The notes below the pieces were generated by a model. That model was given only the letters and a program-made list of their open reading frames with translations. It did no database searches and was not told where the DNA came from. Of a stretch of 64,000 bases of DNA, positions 34,190 through 45,815 are shown one piece after another. Positions within the stretch are counted from its first letter, which is position 1. Every line of letters starts with the position of its first letter. The stretch lies in contig KQ964245.1 of NCBI GenBank assembly GCA_001566295.1, positions 3,105,524 through 3,169,523 of the forward strand, given 5' to 3'. The position numbers were made by a program, and so were the translations under genes. This DNA comes from Microdochium bolleyi (taxonomy: Eukaryota > Ascomycota > Sordariomycetes > Xylariales > Microdochiaceae).

Positions 34190-36522
34190 ATGGCCGAGTC
34201 GAAGCAGATCCACAATGTTGATGCCATCAACGTCCACGACGACTTGCACACGCGCGTCGTCGTGGCCGAGGGCAGTGGCAAGACAGCCAACCAGGAAGGA
34301 GCCAAGGCCAAGGTCGTCCACAATGTGAGTTATGGCTATTGATTCCTGTGACTGTAGACTTGATGCTGACTAGCACGATTATAGGCCGAGCTCTATGCTG
34401 CCATCCAGGAGTCACCCATCGCCCGATGGAGCAAAGAGTCTCGTCACCTCTACTGTATGCTCACATAGTCCCCGTATGACACCGGATTATCGAGGCCAGG
34501 CACTGACCACAGAGTTATAGTCTCCATCTTCGTAGCGTTCTGCTGTGCCTGCGCCAACGGATACGATGGTACGTGACGTCGATTCTGGGAGTTCCGCTGC
34601 AGCGTCGCAAGGACTGACATCAAGATACAGGTTCTCTGATGACTGGCATCCTTGCCATGCCGCATTTTGACCGCGTCTACGGAACCGAATCTGATGCCAT
34701 CAGAAAATCGCTGATCATGTCGCTCTACACTGTGTCAGTCTGCAAACTCTCCATAGCAGCTTCATGAGATTATGCTAACACTGGAGGGGACAGTGGTGCT
34801 ATTGTGTGCTCGCCATTTGCAGCCATCCTATCCGACAAACTCGGCCGCCGTAAGACGTAAGATTCTCCCCGCTATCCTTGACCTCTTCAAAGACTTGCAG
34901 CCGAGTTCGCTCTTGAGTACTGACATACGATGACCTAGCATGTTTGCTGGTGGCTGCGTCATCATCGTTGGTGCCATTGTCGCCGCCACGTCCATGACTC
35001 TCCCTCAGATTGTCGTTGCACGCTTCATTCTTGGAGGAGGCATTTCCATCATGACCGTTGGAGCTCCCGCTGTGAGTATCTACACTGGAAACTTTACATT
35101 GCTCTACCTACCTCGCGAACCGAGCTCCGCTTCAAGTCCTGAATGCTAGCTGACCTGACATATCTAGTACGCTGTCGAGATCTCGCCACCTCATTGGCGT
35201 GGTCGTGCTGTCGGCTTCTACAACTGCGGCTGGTTCGGTGGCTCCATCCCTGCTGCGCTTGTCACATTCGGCTGCAACAGGATGGACAGCAACCTCTCAT
35301 GGCAGATCCCATTGGCCCTGCAATGCTTCGCTTGTGTCGTTGTCATGATCTCTGTCTGGTTCATCCCCGAGTCACCCCGCTGGCTTCTGGCCAACGGACG
35401 GGAGGCAGAGGCTGTTGATTTCCTAGCCACATACCATGGCAACGGCAGCGCTCAATCTCGTCTCGTCATGCTGGAGATTGAGGAGATGAAGGATGGTATT
35501 CGTCAAGACGGTGTCGACAAGGAACCGTGGAACTGTAAGCTCCTAAGCCAGTACATTCCAAGCACTTTGGAAGCTAGAACACTAACGTGATCTTCTCCTC
35601 GTTTGCAGACAAGCCTCTCCTGCTCTCCCACAGTGGCCGCTGGAGAATGGCCCAGGTCCTCATGATCTCCATCTTCGGACAGTTTTCCGGCAACGGTCTC
35701 GGATACTTCAATGCCGACATCTTCAAGCTTATCGGAATTACGAGTGTCGAAGACCAACTCGGCTACAACGTTCTTAACAGCGTTATCTCGGCCATCGGCG
35801 CGGGTATTGCTGTCTGCTTCACAGACACTATGCCCCGACGTAAGGTCTTGATCATCGGAACCTTTGTCTGTGCGCTCACATTGGCTGCGAACGGGGGCCT
35901 GTCCGAGACCATGGCCATTCAGCAAGAAAGCACAGGCAGCTTTGAAGTCTCCTGTAAGAAGAACCAGCGATTTCCCCACATTCCACGATTGCAGTATCAG
36001 CGACTAATCCATTATCCGCGTCACAGATGCCAAGGGTGCCCTGGCGGCCTACTTCCTGTTCAACTTTGTCGTCTCTTTCACCTACACACCTCTGCAGGGT
36101 GTCATCCCGGCCGAAGCCCTCGAGACAAGCATCCGTGCCAAGGGTCTTGCCTCGTCTGGCATGATTGTCAACTCCATCGGCTTCATCAACCTCTTCGCCG
36201 GCCCGATCGCCCTCAAGAACATTAAGCACCGCTACATCTTCGTCTTCGTGGGCTGGGACTGTTTCGAGTCTCTGATGTGGTACTTCTTCTGGTACGTACC
36301 GGCAGCCACTTGCTATTCCATTGCTCCCTCGGCACAGGTCGCTAACCAGCTCTTCTTCCTGTCAACAGTGTCGAGTCTCAGGGCCGCACCCTCGAGCAGC
36401 TCGAGTGGGTTTACGATCAGCCCAACCCGGTCAAGGCCTCCCTCAAGGTCGACAAGGTCGTTGTCCAGGCCGACGGCCACGTTACCGAGAAGATCACCGA
36501 CGGCTCCGACCTCAGCATCTAA
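34190..36522 (+). CDS. MFS sugar porter, lactose permease-like
   Basis: Ten exons (34190-34324, 34385-34454, 34521-34568, 34631-34733, 34794-34856, 34939-35071, 35168-35534, 35609-35953, 36027-36291, 36369-36522) encode 560 residues. Every junction has GT-AG ends and keeps the frame. Diagnostic sugar-porter features are GYDGSLMTG in the first membrane segment, the loop motif DKLGRRKT, RFILGGG, the PESPRWLL motif after TM6, FGQFSGNGLGYF, and the final ESQGRTLEQLEWVYDQPNPV typical of fungal lactose permease and hexose transporter-like members. About 12 membrane segments are expected, with both termini cytosolic. Proton-coupled uptake of a mono- or disaccharide is the family function. The substrate cannot be told. 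Confidence 0.92.
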
Positions 36523-37178
36523 AAAGCTGGACACATTTCGGGGGGGCGAGAGCAAGAAAAACTCTTCTTGGTCCTCGTCTCTGCGGGTGCTGCCAACGCG
36601 AGCTTGGGCGTGTCACCATGAAGCACATCATGGCTTCGACTTTCTTAGAGGTCGCAAGGAGGGCTCGCTTCCGCTGTGCTCGCCCAGGCGCGTAGACCTT
36701 TTCCAGTGGTTTCTAGCTGTTGGTACTGTTCGTGGACCCCAGCAGTTCCGGAGCTTACACTATTTTCGTGTGCAGAGGAACATTCCCGTCTCAGCGTGGT
36801 TCTTTAGTCGTTCTTTCGGCGGGGCGATTCTGGTGTTTCATAGCAATATCCTGATTATAATGACACGACGGACGGCTCAGCGTCCACTTTTTTCTGCGCA
36901 AACGTGGCTGCTTCCGCCTCTGATTCATCACGTGAGGCACTCTCAACTCCTATGCAGGTGAGTGTTTTGTGTGCTGATGCTGGTGCTGGTGCTGGTGCTG
37001 TGTTCCTCGTGTGACTCTTCCTTCGGCACGATCAACACAACACGGCTCGCCTGTTGCTGTGTTGGTAGAGAATCTCCTCTGCAGCCCGTCCGCTCGACAC
37101 CCACCCTATGCACAACTTCTATTCCATACACAAACCCGCCTCTCTCTTCCCTGCCTGCCTGCCTGCCCGTGCCCCAGC
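36523..37178. other. Convergent spacer
   Basis: Spacer between two convergent genes, holding 3' UTRs and a short GCTGGT microsatellite near 36973-37001. No gene is supported. Confidence 0.5.
36973..37001. repeat. Short (TGCTGG) microsatellite
   Basis: A run of four to five imperfect GCTGGT units lies in the convergent spacer. Confidence 0.7.
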
Positions 37179-38889
37179 TCAATGCGTCATGGCATCCTCA
37201 AACAGGCCCCTGAGCTGCTCCCTCTCCCTCTGCAGCTCGGTATCCAGGCCGGGCGCCAGCATGAGCACGCGCTGCTGGGGGATCGTGCCCTCGACCAGCG
37301 CGTCGAGGTGCTCCTCGCTGTTGAAGCCCAGGTCCCGCAGCCCTTTCGGCTGGTCGCCCAGCTCGTCGAGGAACTTGATCAGCGCGTCGGCCAGCACCGC
37401 GCCGGCGTCCTCGCGCTTGACCTGCGAGATGTCGACGCCGAAGGCTTCCGCGGCCTGCAAGTGGCGCTCCGGGTTCGAGGCCGCGGTGAAGCGAAACACG
37501 GCGGGCGCCGAGACGGCGACGGACACGCCGTGCGGGATGATCGGGACGTCGACGTCGTAGCCGTTGTGCTTGTACCCTGGGTTCTGGCCGGAGATGGGGT
37601 AGGACATTCCTGTGTATTGGGGAAGGGGGGCGGGTTGTTAGTGTTTGTTGAATGAGAATGAATTAGACGCCATAGAGGAGAACGCCCATAACAGGATGTC
37701 GAGCAGGCTTTAGGGGGTGGTGGGAGTAAGGGTAGAGACTCACCATGGCAGAGATGGACACCGGCGTTGCCGAACCCGACGCCGGCCAGCGTCGCCGCGA
37801 GCAACATCTCGCTCTGGGCCTCGAAGTCATCCGGGTCCCTGACCGCGCGGGGCAGGTATTTCACCGTAGCCCGCAGCGCGTTGAGCGAGAAGATGTCGCT
37901 GATGGGGTTGGCGCCTTGGTACGCGGGGCGCAGGATGGGGTTCGTGGGCCGGGGCGTGCGCTCGTTGAACGGGATCGCGGTCCATGACTCGAGCGAGTGG
38001 CAGAGCACGTCCAGCCCGGAGCTGGCTTTCACGGCGGCCGGCATGGTGCGCGTGTTGAGCGGGTCGCAGATGCCGAGCGTGGGCTTGAGGTTGCGGTGCG
38101 CGACGCCCGTCTTGGCGCGCTTCGAGACGAGGTCGAAGATGGCCGTGCCGGTGGTCTCGCTGCCCGTGCCGGCCGTCGTGGGGATCGCGATGAGCGGCTT
38201 GAGCTTCCTGTCAATGGGCCGGCCCTTGCCCAGCGGGGCATTGACGAAGTCGAGGAAGTCGGCGTCCGGGTACTCGCCATACAGGTTCATGAGCTTGGCC
38301 GTGTCGATGACGGAGCCGCCGCCGACGGCGAGGTAGGCGTCCGGGTTGTAGGGCTTGCTGAAGGCGATGGCCTCCTTGATGCTCGAGTCCTTGGGCTCGA
38401 CGCGAACCTTGTCAAAGATGGTGAACTCGATGCCCTCACGGGTGAGGGCCTCCTTGACCTGCGCGATGGCGGTGAGCTTGGCGACGGTCGAGTCGGTGAC
38501 GACGCAGACGCGCTTGGCCTGCATGTTGGTGAGGTCCATGCCGACCTCCTGGGTGACGCCGGGCCCGAAGCGGATGGAGGAGGCGGCCATCTCAAAGGCG
38601 TACTCCTTCTGGCGGGCCGGGTCCATGGGGGAGGCGAATGAGCGCTGGCCATTGCGGCGGGCGTAAGACTCGATCTGGGGCTTGACGGCGCCATGGTTGT
38701 GGTGGTGGCCTGGGTTGGAGTGGCAGGGGCACGAGGGCGGATGTGTGTACTGGACGGTCCGGAGGAGGCTGGCGGCTCTCGTGGCGGCCTGGCGTACGTG
38801 ATGTTAGTGAATTGGAATTTCCGGGGACGGGCATGTCGAGGAGAGCAAGGGAAGCATACCGAGGGGGCCACGCGGATGGCGGCGACCAT
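37179..38889 (-). CDS. Hydroxyacid-oxoacid transhydrogenase, mitochondrial (iron-ADH family, ADHFE1-like)
   Basis: Exons 38889-38860, 38788-37744 and 37609-37179 encode 501 residues. The short first exon (MVAAIRVAPS) joins AATRAASLLRTVQYTHPPSCPCH, an Arg/Ala-rich mitochondrial presequence followed by the Cys/His segment found in this family. Iron-ADH motifs are present: GGGSVIDTAKLMNLY and PTTAGTGSETTG for NAD binding, and GLDVLCHSLESWTA and CHGMSYPISGQNPGYKH with the metal-binding Asp/His residues. The family couples oxidation of 4-hydroxybutyrate to reduction of 2-oxoglutarate in mitochondria. The third junction (CH|GMSYPIS) restores the conserved block exactly. It is divergent from the DmpA-type gene across about 0.9 kb. 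Confidence 0.92.
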
Positions 38890-39810
38890 GGCAGGCAGAG
38901 ACTTGTTTTGTCGAGGGACTCGGCACAGATGTTCAATGTGCAGGAAACCGAGGCCGAAGAAGAAGGGAAAAGTGGTGACGACGGACTCACGAGACAGCAA
39001 GAAGGAGACGGGGGAAGAGGGTGTGGCCGCGGCTCGTGGGTCGTCGAACAAATGACGAGCGGGCGGAACGACTCCACAGGCAGGTGCGGAGGTGCCCGCT
39101 TCGGCGAGCAGTCCGCGCCTCCACTGTGGGGAAGCCTGGGGCTCTTCAGGCTGGCTCTTCAGGCTGGGCGGGCTCCCCCTCCCCCGCACCAGGCCAGCCT
39201 CAGTCACACCACAGATCTTCAGCAGCAACTACGGACAAGGTACTTAAGGTACTCATAGTACGGACGCCAACCCCGCCTCGGGGCTCCCGCCTCGGGGCTC
39301 GTCAGTCGCCGACACAGGTGCGCTCAATGCAGCCTCAATGGCAATCCATCCTTGGACAGGAGGAAGGTAGCCTGCGTCCGCAAACTCCACATTGTCAACT
39401 CCGACCAAGCTGGAATCAAATCCCCCACCAGGCCCATGAACTCCGCAGATCCCCTGGCTGCACACGGAGATTCTTCCTCGGTGTCTGACTCTGACCGTGA
39501 GAAAGACAAGCGTCGCCCCGGTTTCCTGTCCACGCCGCCACCAGCAAGATGTTGCAATCTTACATCTCCCCATCCGGCATGAGTCACTGCGGGCAGTGAA
39601 AATCAGTGCAAATCCCCGCTCATAATCAGCGGGGTACCTCGTCAAGTGGCCTATGGCAGCAGGGACTATCAGATTGGTATGGTCTGCCTCGTCAAGACAG
39701 CAACAACAGGCGTAGAGCATATAAGACTTCAACAGACTGCGCGGGACAAGACTTCATTCATCGAGTGCCCTCTGCCAAGCTTCCTCCCATCTCCAACCAG
39801 ACCCGAAGCC
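38890..39810. other. Bidirectional promoter region
   Basis: This 921-bp region lies between two divergent genes. A CATATAAGAC element at 39717-39726 is suitably placed (about 90 bases) as a TATA box for the gene at 39811. Other ORFs here are shadows or random. Confidence 0.45.
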
Positions 39811-41190
39811 ATGGCCTCCTCCGCCTCTTCCTCCGCTGCCAACACGGCCCCGGCCCCCGGCGGCGGCACCGCCGACAGTCAGCCCCGGATGCGCCTCCGC
39901 GACCTCGTCCCGGCCCTCAAGCTCGGCGACTGGCAGCCCGGCCCGCTCAACTCCCTCACCGACGTCCCCGGCGTCAAGGTGCACACCCAGTCCATCATCA
40001 CCTCCACCACCTCATCCCCCTCCTCGTCCTCCACGCAGCAGCAGCAACACAACAACGTCAACACGGGCGTCACCTGCATCCTGCCCCGTGACGACTGGTT
40101 CCACTCGGCCTGCCACGCCGGCATCTTCCGCTTCAACGGCTCCGGCGAGCTCACGGGCTCCCACTGGATCGAGGAGACGGGCCTGCTGCACTCCCCGATC
40201 GTCCTGACAAACTCGTTCGCCGTCGGCGCCGCGTACCAGGGCATCTACGAGTACGCGCTCAAGAAGCGCAAGGAGGCCGCCGAGGCCGAGGCTGCAGCAC
40301 AGGGAGAAAATGGAGATGGGGCAACAGAGGACCACGGCGTCGACTGGTTCCTCCTCCCCGTCGTCGGCGAGACGTTTGACGGGTACATGAACGACCTATC
40401 CACCTTCGCCGTGACGCCCGCCCACGTCGTCCACGGGCTCGAGAACGTCTCCTCGGACCGCGTCCCCGAGGGCAACACGGGCGGCGGCACGGGGATGCTG
40501 TGCTCCGGGCACAAGGGCGGCACCGGGTCCGCGAGTCGCCTCGTGCCCGCCGGCAACCCTTCTAGCAGCAACGACGGCAAGGCCAACTACACCGTCGCCG
40601 CCCTCGTCCAGGCAAACTACGGCCGCGCGCGCAACCTGCGCATCGCGGGGTACCCCGTGGGGCGGATCCTGCACGCCGAGACGACCGCGGCCGCGGCAAC
40701 CTCGGCCGCCGTGGCCGCCGAGCAGGCCGCCCTCGCGTCGCACAAAGACCGCAAGGACGGCTCCATCATCGTGATCCTGGCGACCGACGCCCCCTTGTCG
40801 GCCGTGCAGCTGCAGCGCCTGGCCAAGCGCGCGACCGTGGGGCTCGCCCGGGCCGGAGGGCAAGGGCACAACCCGTCCGGCGACGTATTCCTGGCGTTCA
40901 GCACGGGCAACGAGATCCCCGTTCAGGGTTACAGCATGACGCGTAAGGACCTGGACCCGTTCAAGCCCAGCTTGCTCGAGGGCAAGCTGATGGTTGACGA
41001 CACCACGATCAACGGGCTGTTCGAGGCCACCGCCGAGGCCACCGAGGAGGCCATCTACAACGCTATCTGCATGGCCGAGACCATGGTCGGGTACCAAGGT
41101 CGCAGGGTCGAGGCCCTGCCGCTCGAGCGCACGCGGGAGATCCTGGAGCGGTACATGGCGGTGGATGAGAAGGCGCAGATGACTTACTAG
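39811..41190 (+). CDS. DmpA/BapA-type aminopeptidase (peptidase family S58)
   Basis: A single exon of 459 residues. The ATG at 39811 is preferred over upstream in-frame codons because the family core begins shortly after it (RLRDLVPALKLGDWQPGPLNSLTDVPGVKVH). The autoprocessing block GGGTGMLCSGHKGGTG-SASR is intact, so self-cleavage between Gly239 and Ser240 would create the N-terminal nucleophile. Other family blocks are NTGVTCILPR, GSHWIEETGLL, NSFAVGAAYQG and the C-terminal ATAEATEEAIYNAICMAETM. Bacterial members release N-terminal D- or L-amino acids or beta-amino acids. Two low-complexity insertions (Ser/Gln around residue 70 and Glu/Ala around 155) lengthen the fungal protein. No signal peptide is seen, so it is probably cytosolic. 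Confidence 0.9.
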   Translation: MASSASSSAANTAPAPGGGTADSQPRMRLRDLVPALKLGDWQPGPLNSLTDVPGVKVHTQSIITSTTSSPSSSSTQQQQHNNVNTGVTCILPRDDWFHSACHAGIFRFNGSGELTGSHWIEETGLLHSPIVLTNSFAVGAAYQGIYEYALKKRKEAAEAEAAAQGENGDGATEDHGVDWFLLPVVGETFDGYMNDLSTFAVTPAHVVHGLENVSSDRVPEGNTGGGTGMLCSGHKGGTGSASRLVPAGNPSSSNDGKANYTVAALVQANYGRARNLRIAGYPVGRILHAETTAAAATSAAVAAEQAALASHKDRKDGSIIVILATDAPLSAVQLQRLAKRATVGLARAGGQGHNPSGDVFLAFSTGNEIPVQGYSMTRKDLDPFKPSLLEGKLMVDDTTINGLFEATAEATEEAIYNAICMAETMVGYQGRRVEALPLERTREILERYMAVDEKAQMTY

Positions 41191-41407
41191 ATGGGGAGAG
41201 GAGAGGAGAGTGCCGTTAGATCACTGGCGGTTGATATTTGTGTGTTTTTGATAGCTACAATATGGAAGAAAAAGCCGCCCGTCAATGCATATGCTCTTAC
41301 AGTCATTACCATAGCCGTGTGCCAGCGGAACAAGATAGCGGGTGCATGCTGTCAATATATACAACTGATTGGCCCTCACATCACTTATCACGACATCGCT
41401 CTGCGCC
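41191..41407. other. Short convergent spacer
   Basis: This 217-bp spacer lies between the stop codons of the aminopeptidase and SEC3 genes and holds only 3' ends. Confidence 0.5.
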
Positions 41408-44400
41408 CTACTTGGCCGCAAACGCAGCCTTGACCTCCTGCCGCGGCCACTCAAACAGCACGTCGCCGCCATACACCGTCGTCGTGACATTGCTGATCCG
41501 CATCTCCACATCGCCATAAAACTTCTCGCACTCCCGGAGCACCCGCTGCACGAGGACGCCGCCACCAGCACCACCGCTCTTCGTAGATACCGAGGTGACC
41601 GTTGACAGGGTGCTTGTAGACCCAGGCATAGCGGTAAGACCGCCGCCGCCGCCTCCACCTTCGTGCTCGTCATCGCTGAAGTGCTTGTCTACGCGCTTCC
41701 GCAGTGCCTCAATGCCCTTGCGCACCTCCTTGCCGTCGTAGTTGCTGAGAACCTTGTCGAACGTCGCCTTGGAATTGCTCGGCAGCGCCGCGATGATGCC
41801 CGTCGACTTGCCTGAGGCGAGCTGCGCCTCAATATTCTCGAGGAACTCGAGCAGTTTGCCTAGAGGCCGGCGCATGACAGCGTTCAAGTACAGCGACATG
41901 TGCTCGCTCAGCTCGTTGTTGGCAGCCTCCTTCCACTCTTCGAGGATCTCCAGGCCCCGCGTGTCGACCTCGTCGAGGAAGTGGTTCATGTTCTCGATCA
42001 GCAGGATATGGAAGTTGAGCGCCTCTTTGTCCTCCGGATCAGCGCCGCTGTTCGTCAGCGTCGCCGGATTCTCCCGCGCGATGAACTTGAGCGAGTCGAA
42101 CATGGACTTGATGATGCGGTCGTACTCCTTGTCCACCATCCGCCTAACGCCAGAGTGCGTGTCCGCTGTGACCAGCATGTTCTCGATAGCGGCGGAAAAG
42201 TTGGGGAAGACACGCATAAATGCAATCACGCCCTTGCGCTTCTTGATTTTGACCTTGGTTTCCTCAATGGCGCGGATCTGCTCCTCCACGAATTTGTTGA
42301 ATTGTGACTCGAGCCCGCTCTGGAGCTTTTGAAGGATGTTGTTCAGGTAGTCTTGGTTCGTCTGCACCATCTCCGTCTGCTTGCGTTCGAGAACGACTAG
42401 AACTCCCACTCCTTGTCTGCGTCATATTGTCAGTACACGTTGCTCTGAGCATGCAGCGAGGTCGCACTTACAACGCATGTTGTGAGAGAACCCAGGCTAC
42501 TGTGGTTTGCAGGTCTTGCTCGAGGAAGGAGAAGATGACCTCCATAGCCCGGGTGACTCTCCTGCCCAGGTCTCGATCAGGCTCCATAAGCCGATGCCTC
42601 TTAAGGTCGCCTCCTCTCCTGTCTCGAGGCTTCACGGCTGCCACCAGGTCAGGAAAGTCTGCCGTCTCCAGTGTCGTTGCGTGGAAGAAGTCCACAATAA
42701 AGTTCTGCTCAATCTCCACAAGTGGCAGAACATCGTCGACAATACCAGCGAAGACCTCGTACGGAGCACTTCGATTATCTCCGCCTTTGTCCTTCTTGCG
42801 GTCGCTGTCGCCCAGTGGTGAGCGCAGGGACTTGGCGAGCGTCTGGCTCCGCTTCACCGTGAGCTTTCGGGCCGTGGCCATGGTGCTTTCGTGTTGCTTC
42901 TCAACTTGTGCCGTGAAGAGGAGCTCCGTGTCGTCCCCAGTGGGCTTCTTGATGTTCCGCTTCCATGAATCAACCAGGTCCTTGCACTCCGACCTGTACA
43001 GCGGGAAGTTCTTCTCCTGGTAGACCTGGAGCATCCGATTCCAGCCTTGCAGGTCCATCTCTCGAGCGTACAACACGAGAGGGCTGTACTTCCAGAGGTG
43101 TTCCCTGCCGACGTCGTGTCGACGAGGATCACCCTTCTTCGTGAGGGAACCCTCGATTGCCGACTTGATCTCTTGCGATGCGCGGTCGAACTGGCGGCCC
43201 ATGAAAGGCTCGAACTTCGAGAGGAATTGAGAGCTCTCCGAGATATACATCTGCTTCTTCTCCTGCACGATGCGCATCTTGCCATAGTCTGTGCCCAGGC
43301 CTGCGGGCTGGTCCGGGTTGCTGACGTCGTCGTTCTTCCTCGGATCGGACCCCGTAAGCGACGGATCGATCTTCATCATTGCTTTGTACAGCGTGACCAG
43401 AGCCTGCTCAATATCCTCGAGACCGGCGGTGGTGTCAAGTGGCGCAGCGACCAGTGCACGCAGGTCATCCGAGGTAATGGCGCAAGTGTCCAGCAATGAC
43501 TCTAATTCCTTGCGCAGGAGCTTTTGGTTGGATGCTTGCACTTGAAGACCTTGTCCTTGCGCTTCGATGTAGGCAATGTCATCCGAGAGAGTCTTTTAAA
43601 GGGTCAGCATTCCGTCTCATTAGCAAAATCATGGTAGACTCACGGATAACTCAACGCTGTACAGTGTCAGCAGGTTGTCAAGCTCTTCGCATTCAGCAAT
43701 GGCAACATCGAGGCCGGTCTTGATCACGTCAACGCGGTCGTCGTCCTGCTCGAATCGCGCCACCCAGCCACCGGCTTGAGCTTTGCCAATCTCACGATCG
43801 ATGTCGAGTTTCATATCATCGAAGCTCCGGTTGCGCATCCGGTCGCCGGGTATCCATCCAAAGTGATCCAGCCACTTGGCGAACTCAGAGGAGCCGTCAG
43901 CGAGCAGACTTGTGTCCACGCCGAGTGCAGTGAAGTACTTGGCATCATTGCCAGCTGCTACCCGGCGGTTCCTGTCTTCTTTGGTTTGGACCTCTAGAGT
44001 TCCAACCTGAGTAGTCTCCTTTGGTACAGCTTGTATGCTGGACGGGCGACTAGCGTTGGGAACTGTAATCTTGACCTCCGGCACCAGATTAGAAGACCTC
44101 TTTGGGGTAGATTGCTCCTTCGGCGTCTCAGGTCGCACGGGCTCGGGAGTCGCGACTGCTCGAGCTGGAGCTGGTACTACCCCAGTAATACCATCGGGCT
44201 CGGTTTCACTAGCCTTGGCCAGCTCGGCCGCCTTTCTCAGCCTCTCCGCAGCACCGCCAGCTCGTGGCTTGAAGGCGGATACTGCCGAAGCAGCTTTCCA
44301 CATGGACCCCGCAATATCAGACTTGGACATCTTGGCCTTGATCATGGGACCCAAGCCGGGCCGCTCCTCATCAGCTGCCGTTTCTGACGCTTGGCCATCA

Positions 44401-45815
44401 TCTTGAGCTTCTGATGGATCCGGCGCAGGTGTTGATTGAGGCGCTGGGGTCACCGGTTTGGAAATCGCAAGAGGAGCAGGCTCTGACGCTTGATCTGGTG
44501 CTGAGCTTCTTGCCGTGTCAGGTGTTGGAGGTACGGGACTCGATGGCGGCGGAGCTGCTGGTGGAAGTCTGTCCCTGATGGAGCTGGTGTCGGATCGCTG
44601 GCTGACTGAATTCTGCCTCATGCGTTCGGTACTTCGAGGCGGGGGCTCACGGGGCTCACGACGCATCCCTGGGCTCACGAGAGGTGCAGGCACAAGATCA
44701 CTGTCTGGCTGGCCTTGCGATCGAGCAGGGTCCATCGGTGGCCGTCTCCTGTCTGGAAGATCGAGCTGTGGAGGACCTTGTTGGTTGGCCGGATCGCCAA
44801 ATCTGCCAAATGCCCCTGGTCCCGACATACCACCTCTGGATCGCGGAGGTAAACTTGTGGTATCCTCACTTCGCGCGAGTGAGGAGGTGGACGCAGCCAC
44901 GGAGTCCTGGCTCTTGTTGCTAGCCGCCACCCTCCTCAGGTCGGGGGGCGGTCTGCTGCCTGATCTGCTACCAGAGTCTAGGCTCAGATCTGTTGCAGAG
45001 CCGTTTGGTGGTGCCAGACCGCGAAGCGGCGGGGGACTCGGTCGGTATGGTCTGATGTCATTGTTCTGTAACGGTGGCCCCGGAGACAGGGCAGGCGGCA
45101 TTCTAGGTGGTGGTGGGTTTCCTGGCAATGGGTCAGGCCTTGAAGACGGGCGAGAGTTTGGCTGGCTCGGCGGAGTTGCTCGCTGGGCCTGGGACAGAGC
45201 AGGAGGCGGCTGAGCTCTACGAGCGCCAAGCACCTGTTCACTCTCCTTTGGGTCAAAACCTCTAAGCTCAGGCACGCCGCCGCCCGTGTATTTGCCGTAG
45301 ATCTTGATCAGACTAGCGATGAAGAACTTTTTCTCCTTGTCCGTTTGCGCCTGCCAGTAGTATGGTTTGCCGAGGTTGACGATGAAACCCACATCTCCAG
45401 CATAGCTACGCGCCTGAGGGTCGCACTTGGCAGCATCGGTAAAGGATTCGATCCCGGTCATGTCGTTGAGATCCCATGTCTTGCCGATCGAGAAGGTCCC
45501 GTTTGCATTCTCCTTGGACTTGTGCATGCGAACCCGGCCCGACTTGCGCACGGCGACGATAATCACACGCGGCTTCTCCGTCTGCGGCGTGCGGGTTTCG
45601 GGAGGCGGCGGAGAGGTGGGGTGTGTCGAAAACTCGAGGATGCGTATGTGCGTGATGTAAGTCTCGAGGAGGGAGTTGTCGACCGGATCCTTCTTGGCGA
45701 AGCAGCTCTCTATGATGCGGCGCTTCTCGTCCTCGAATCGCTCGGCCCGGTTCGAGAGGCCGGAGCTGCTGCCGCCCGCGCTCAACGCGCTCGGCCGGGG
45801 CGGCGGGTGGTCCAT
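41408..45815 (-). CDS. SEC3: Exocyst complex component Sec3
   Basis: Exons 45815-43644, 43592-42472 and 42416-41408 encode 1433 residues. The two introns are 51 and 55 nt. The N-terminus (residues about 10-185) carries the Sec3 PH-like phosphoinositide/Rho1-binding domain (FEDEKRRIIESCFAKKD, ITHIRILEF, KTWDLNDMTGIESF, KKFFIASLIKIYGKY). A 450-residue Pro/Ser-rich disordered linker follows, then the coiled-coil (LDNLLTLYSVELS|TLSDDIAYIEAQGQGLQVQASNQKLL, spanning intron 1) and the C-terminal exocyst helical rods (SEFAKWL..., KYSPLVLYAREMDLQGW). Sec3 tethers secretory vesicles at the growing hyphal tip as a landmark subunit. I start at the ATG at 45815. Confidence 0.95.

Noticed and set aside
38287..39228. 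Minus-strand 313-codon ORF overlapping the transhydrogenase gene.
   Set aside because: It is a shadow frame over most of its length. Only its segment at the ATG 38889 belongs to exon 1 of the real gene.
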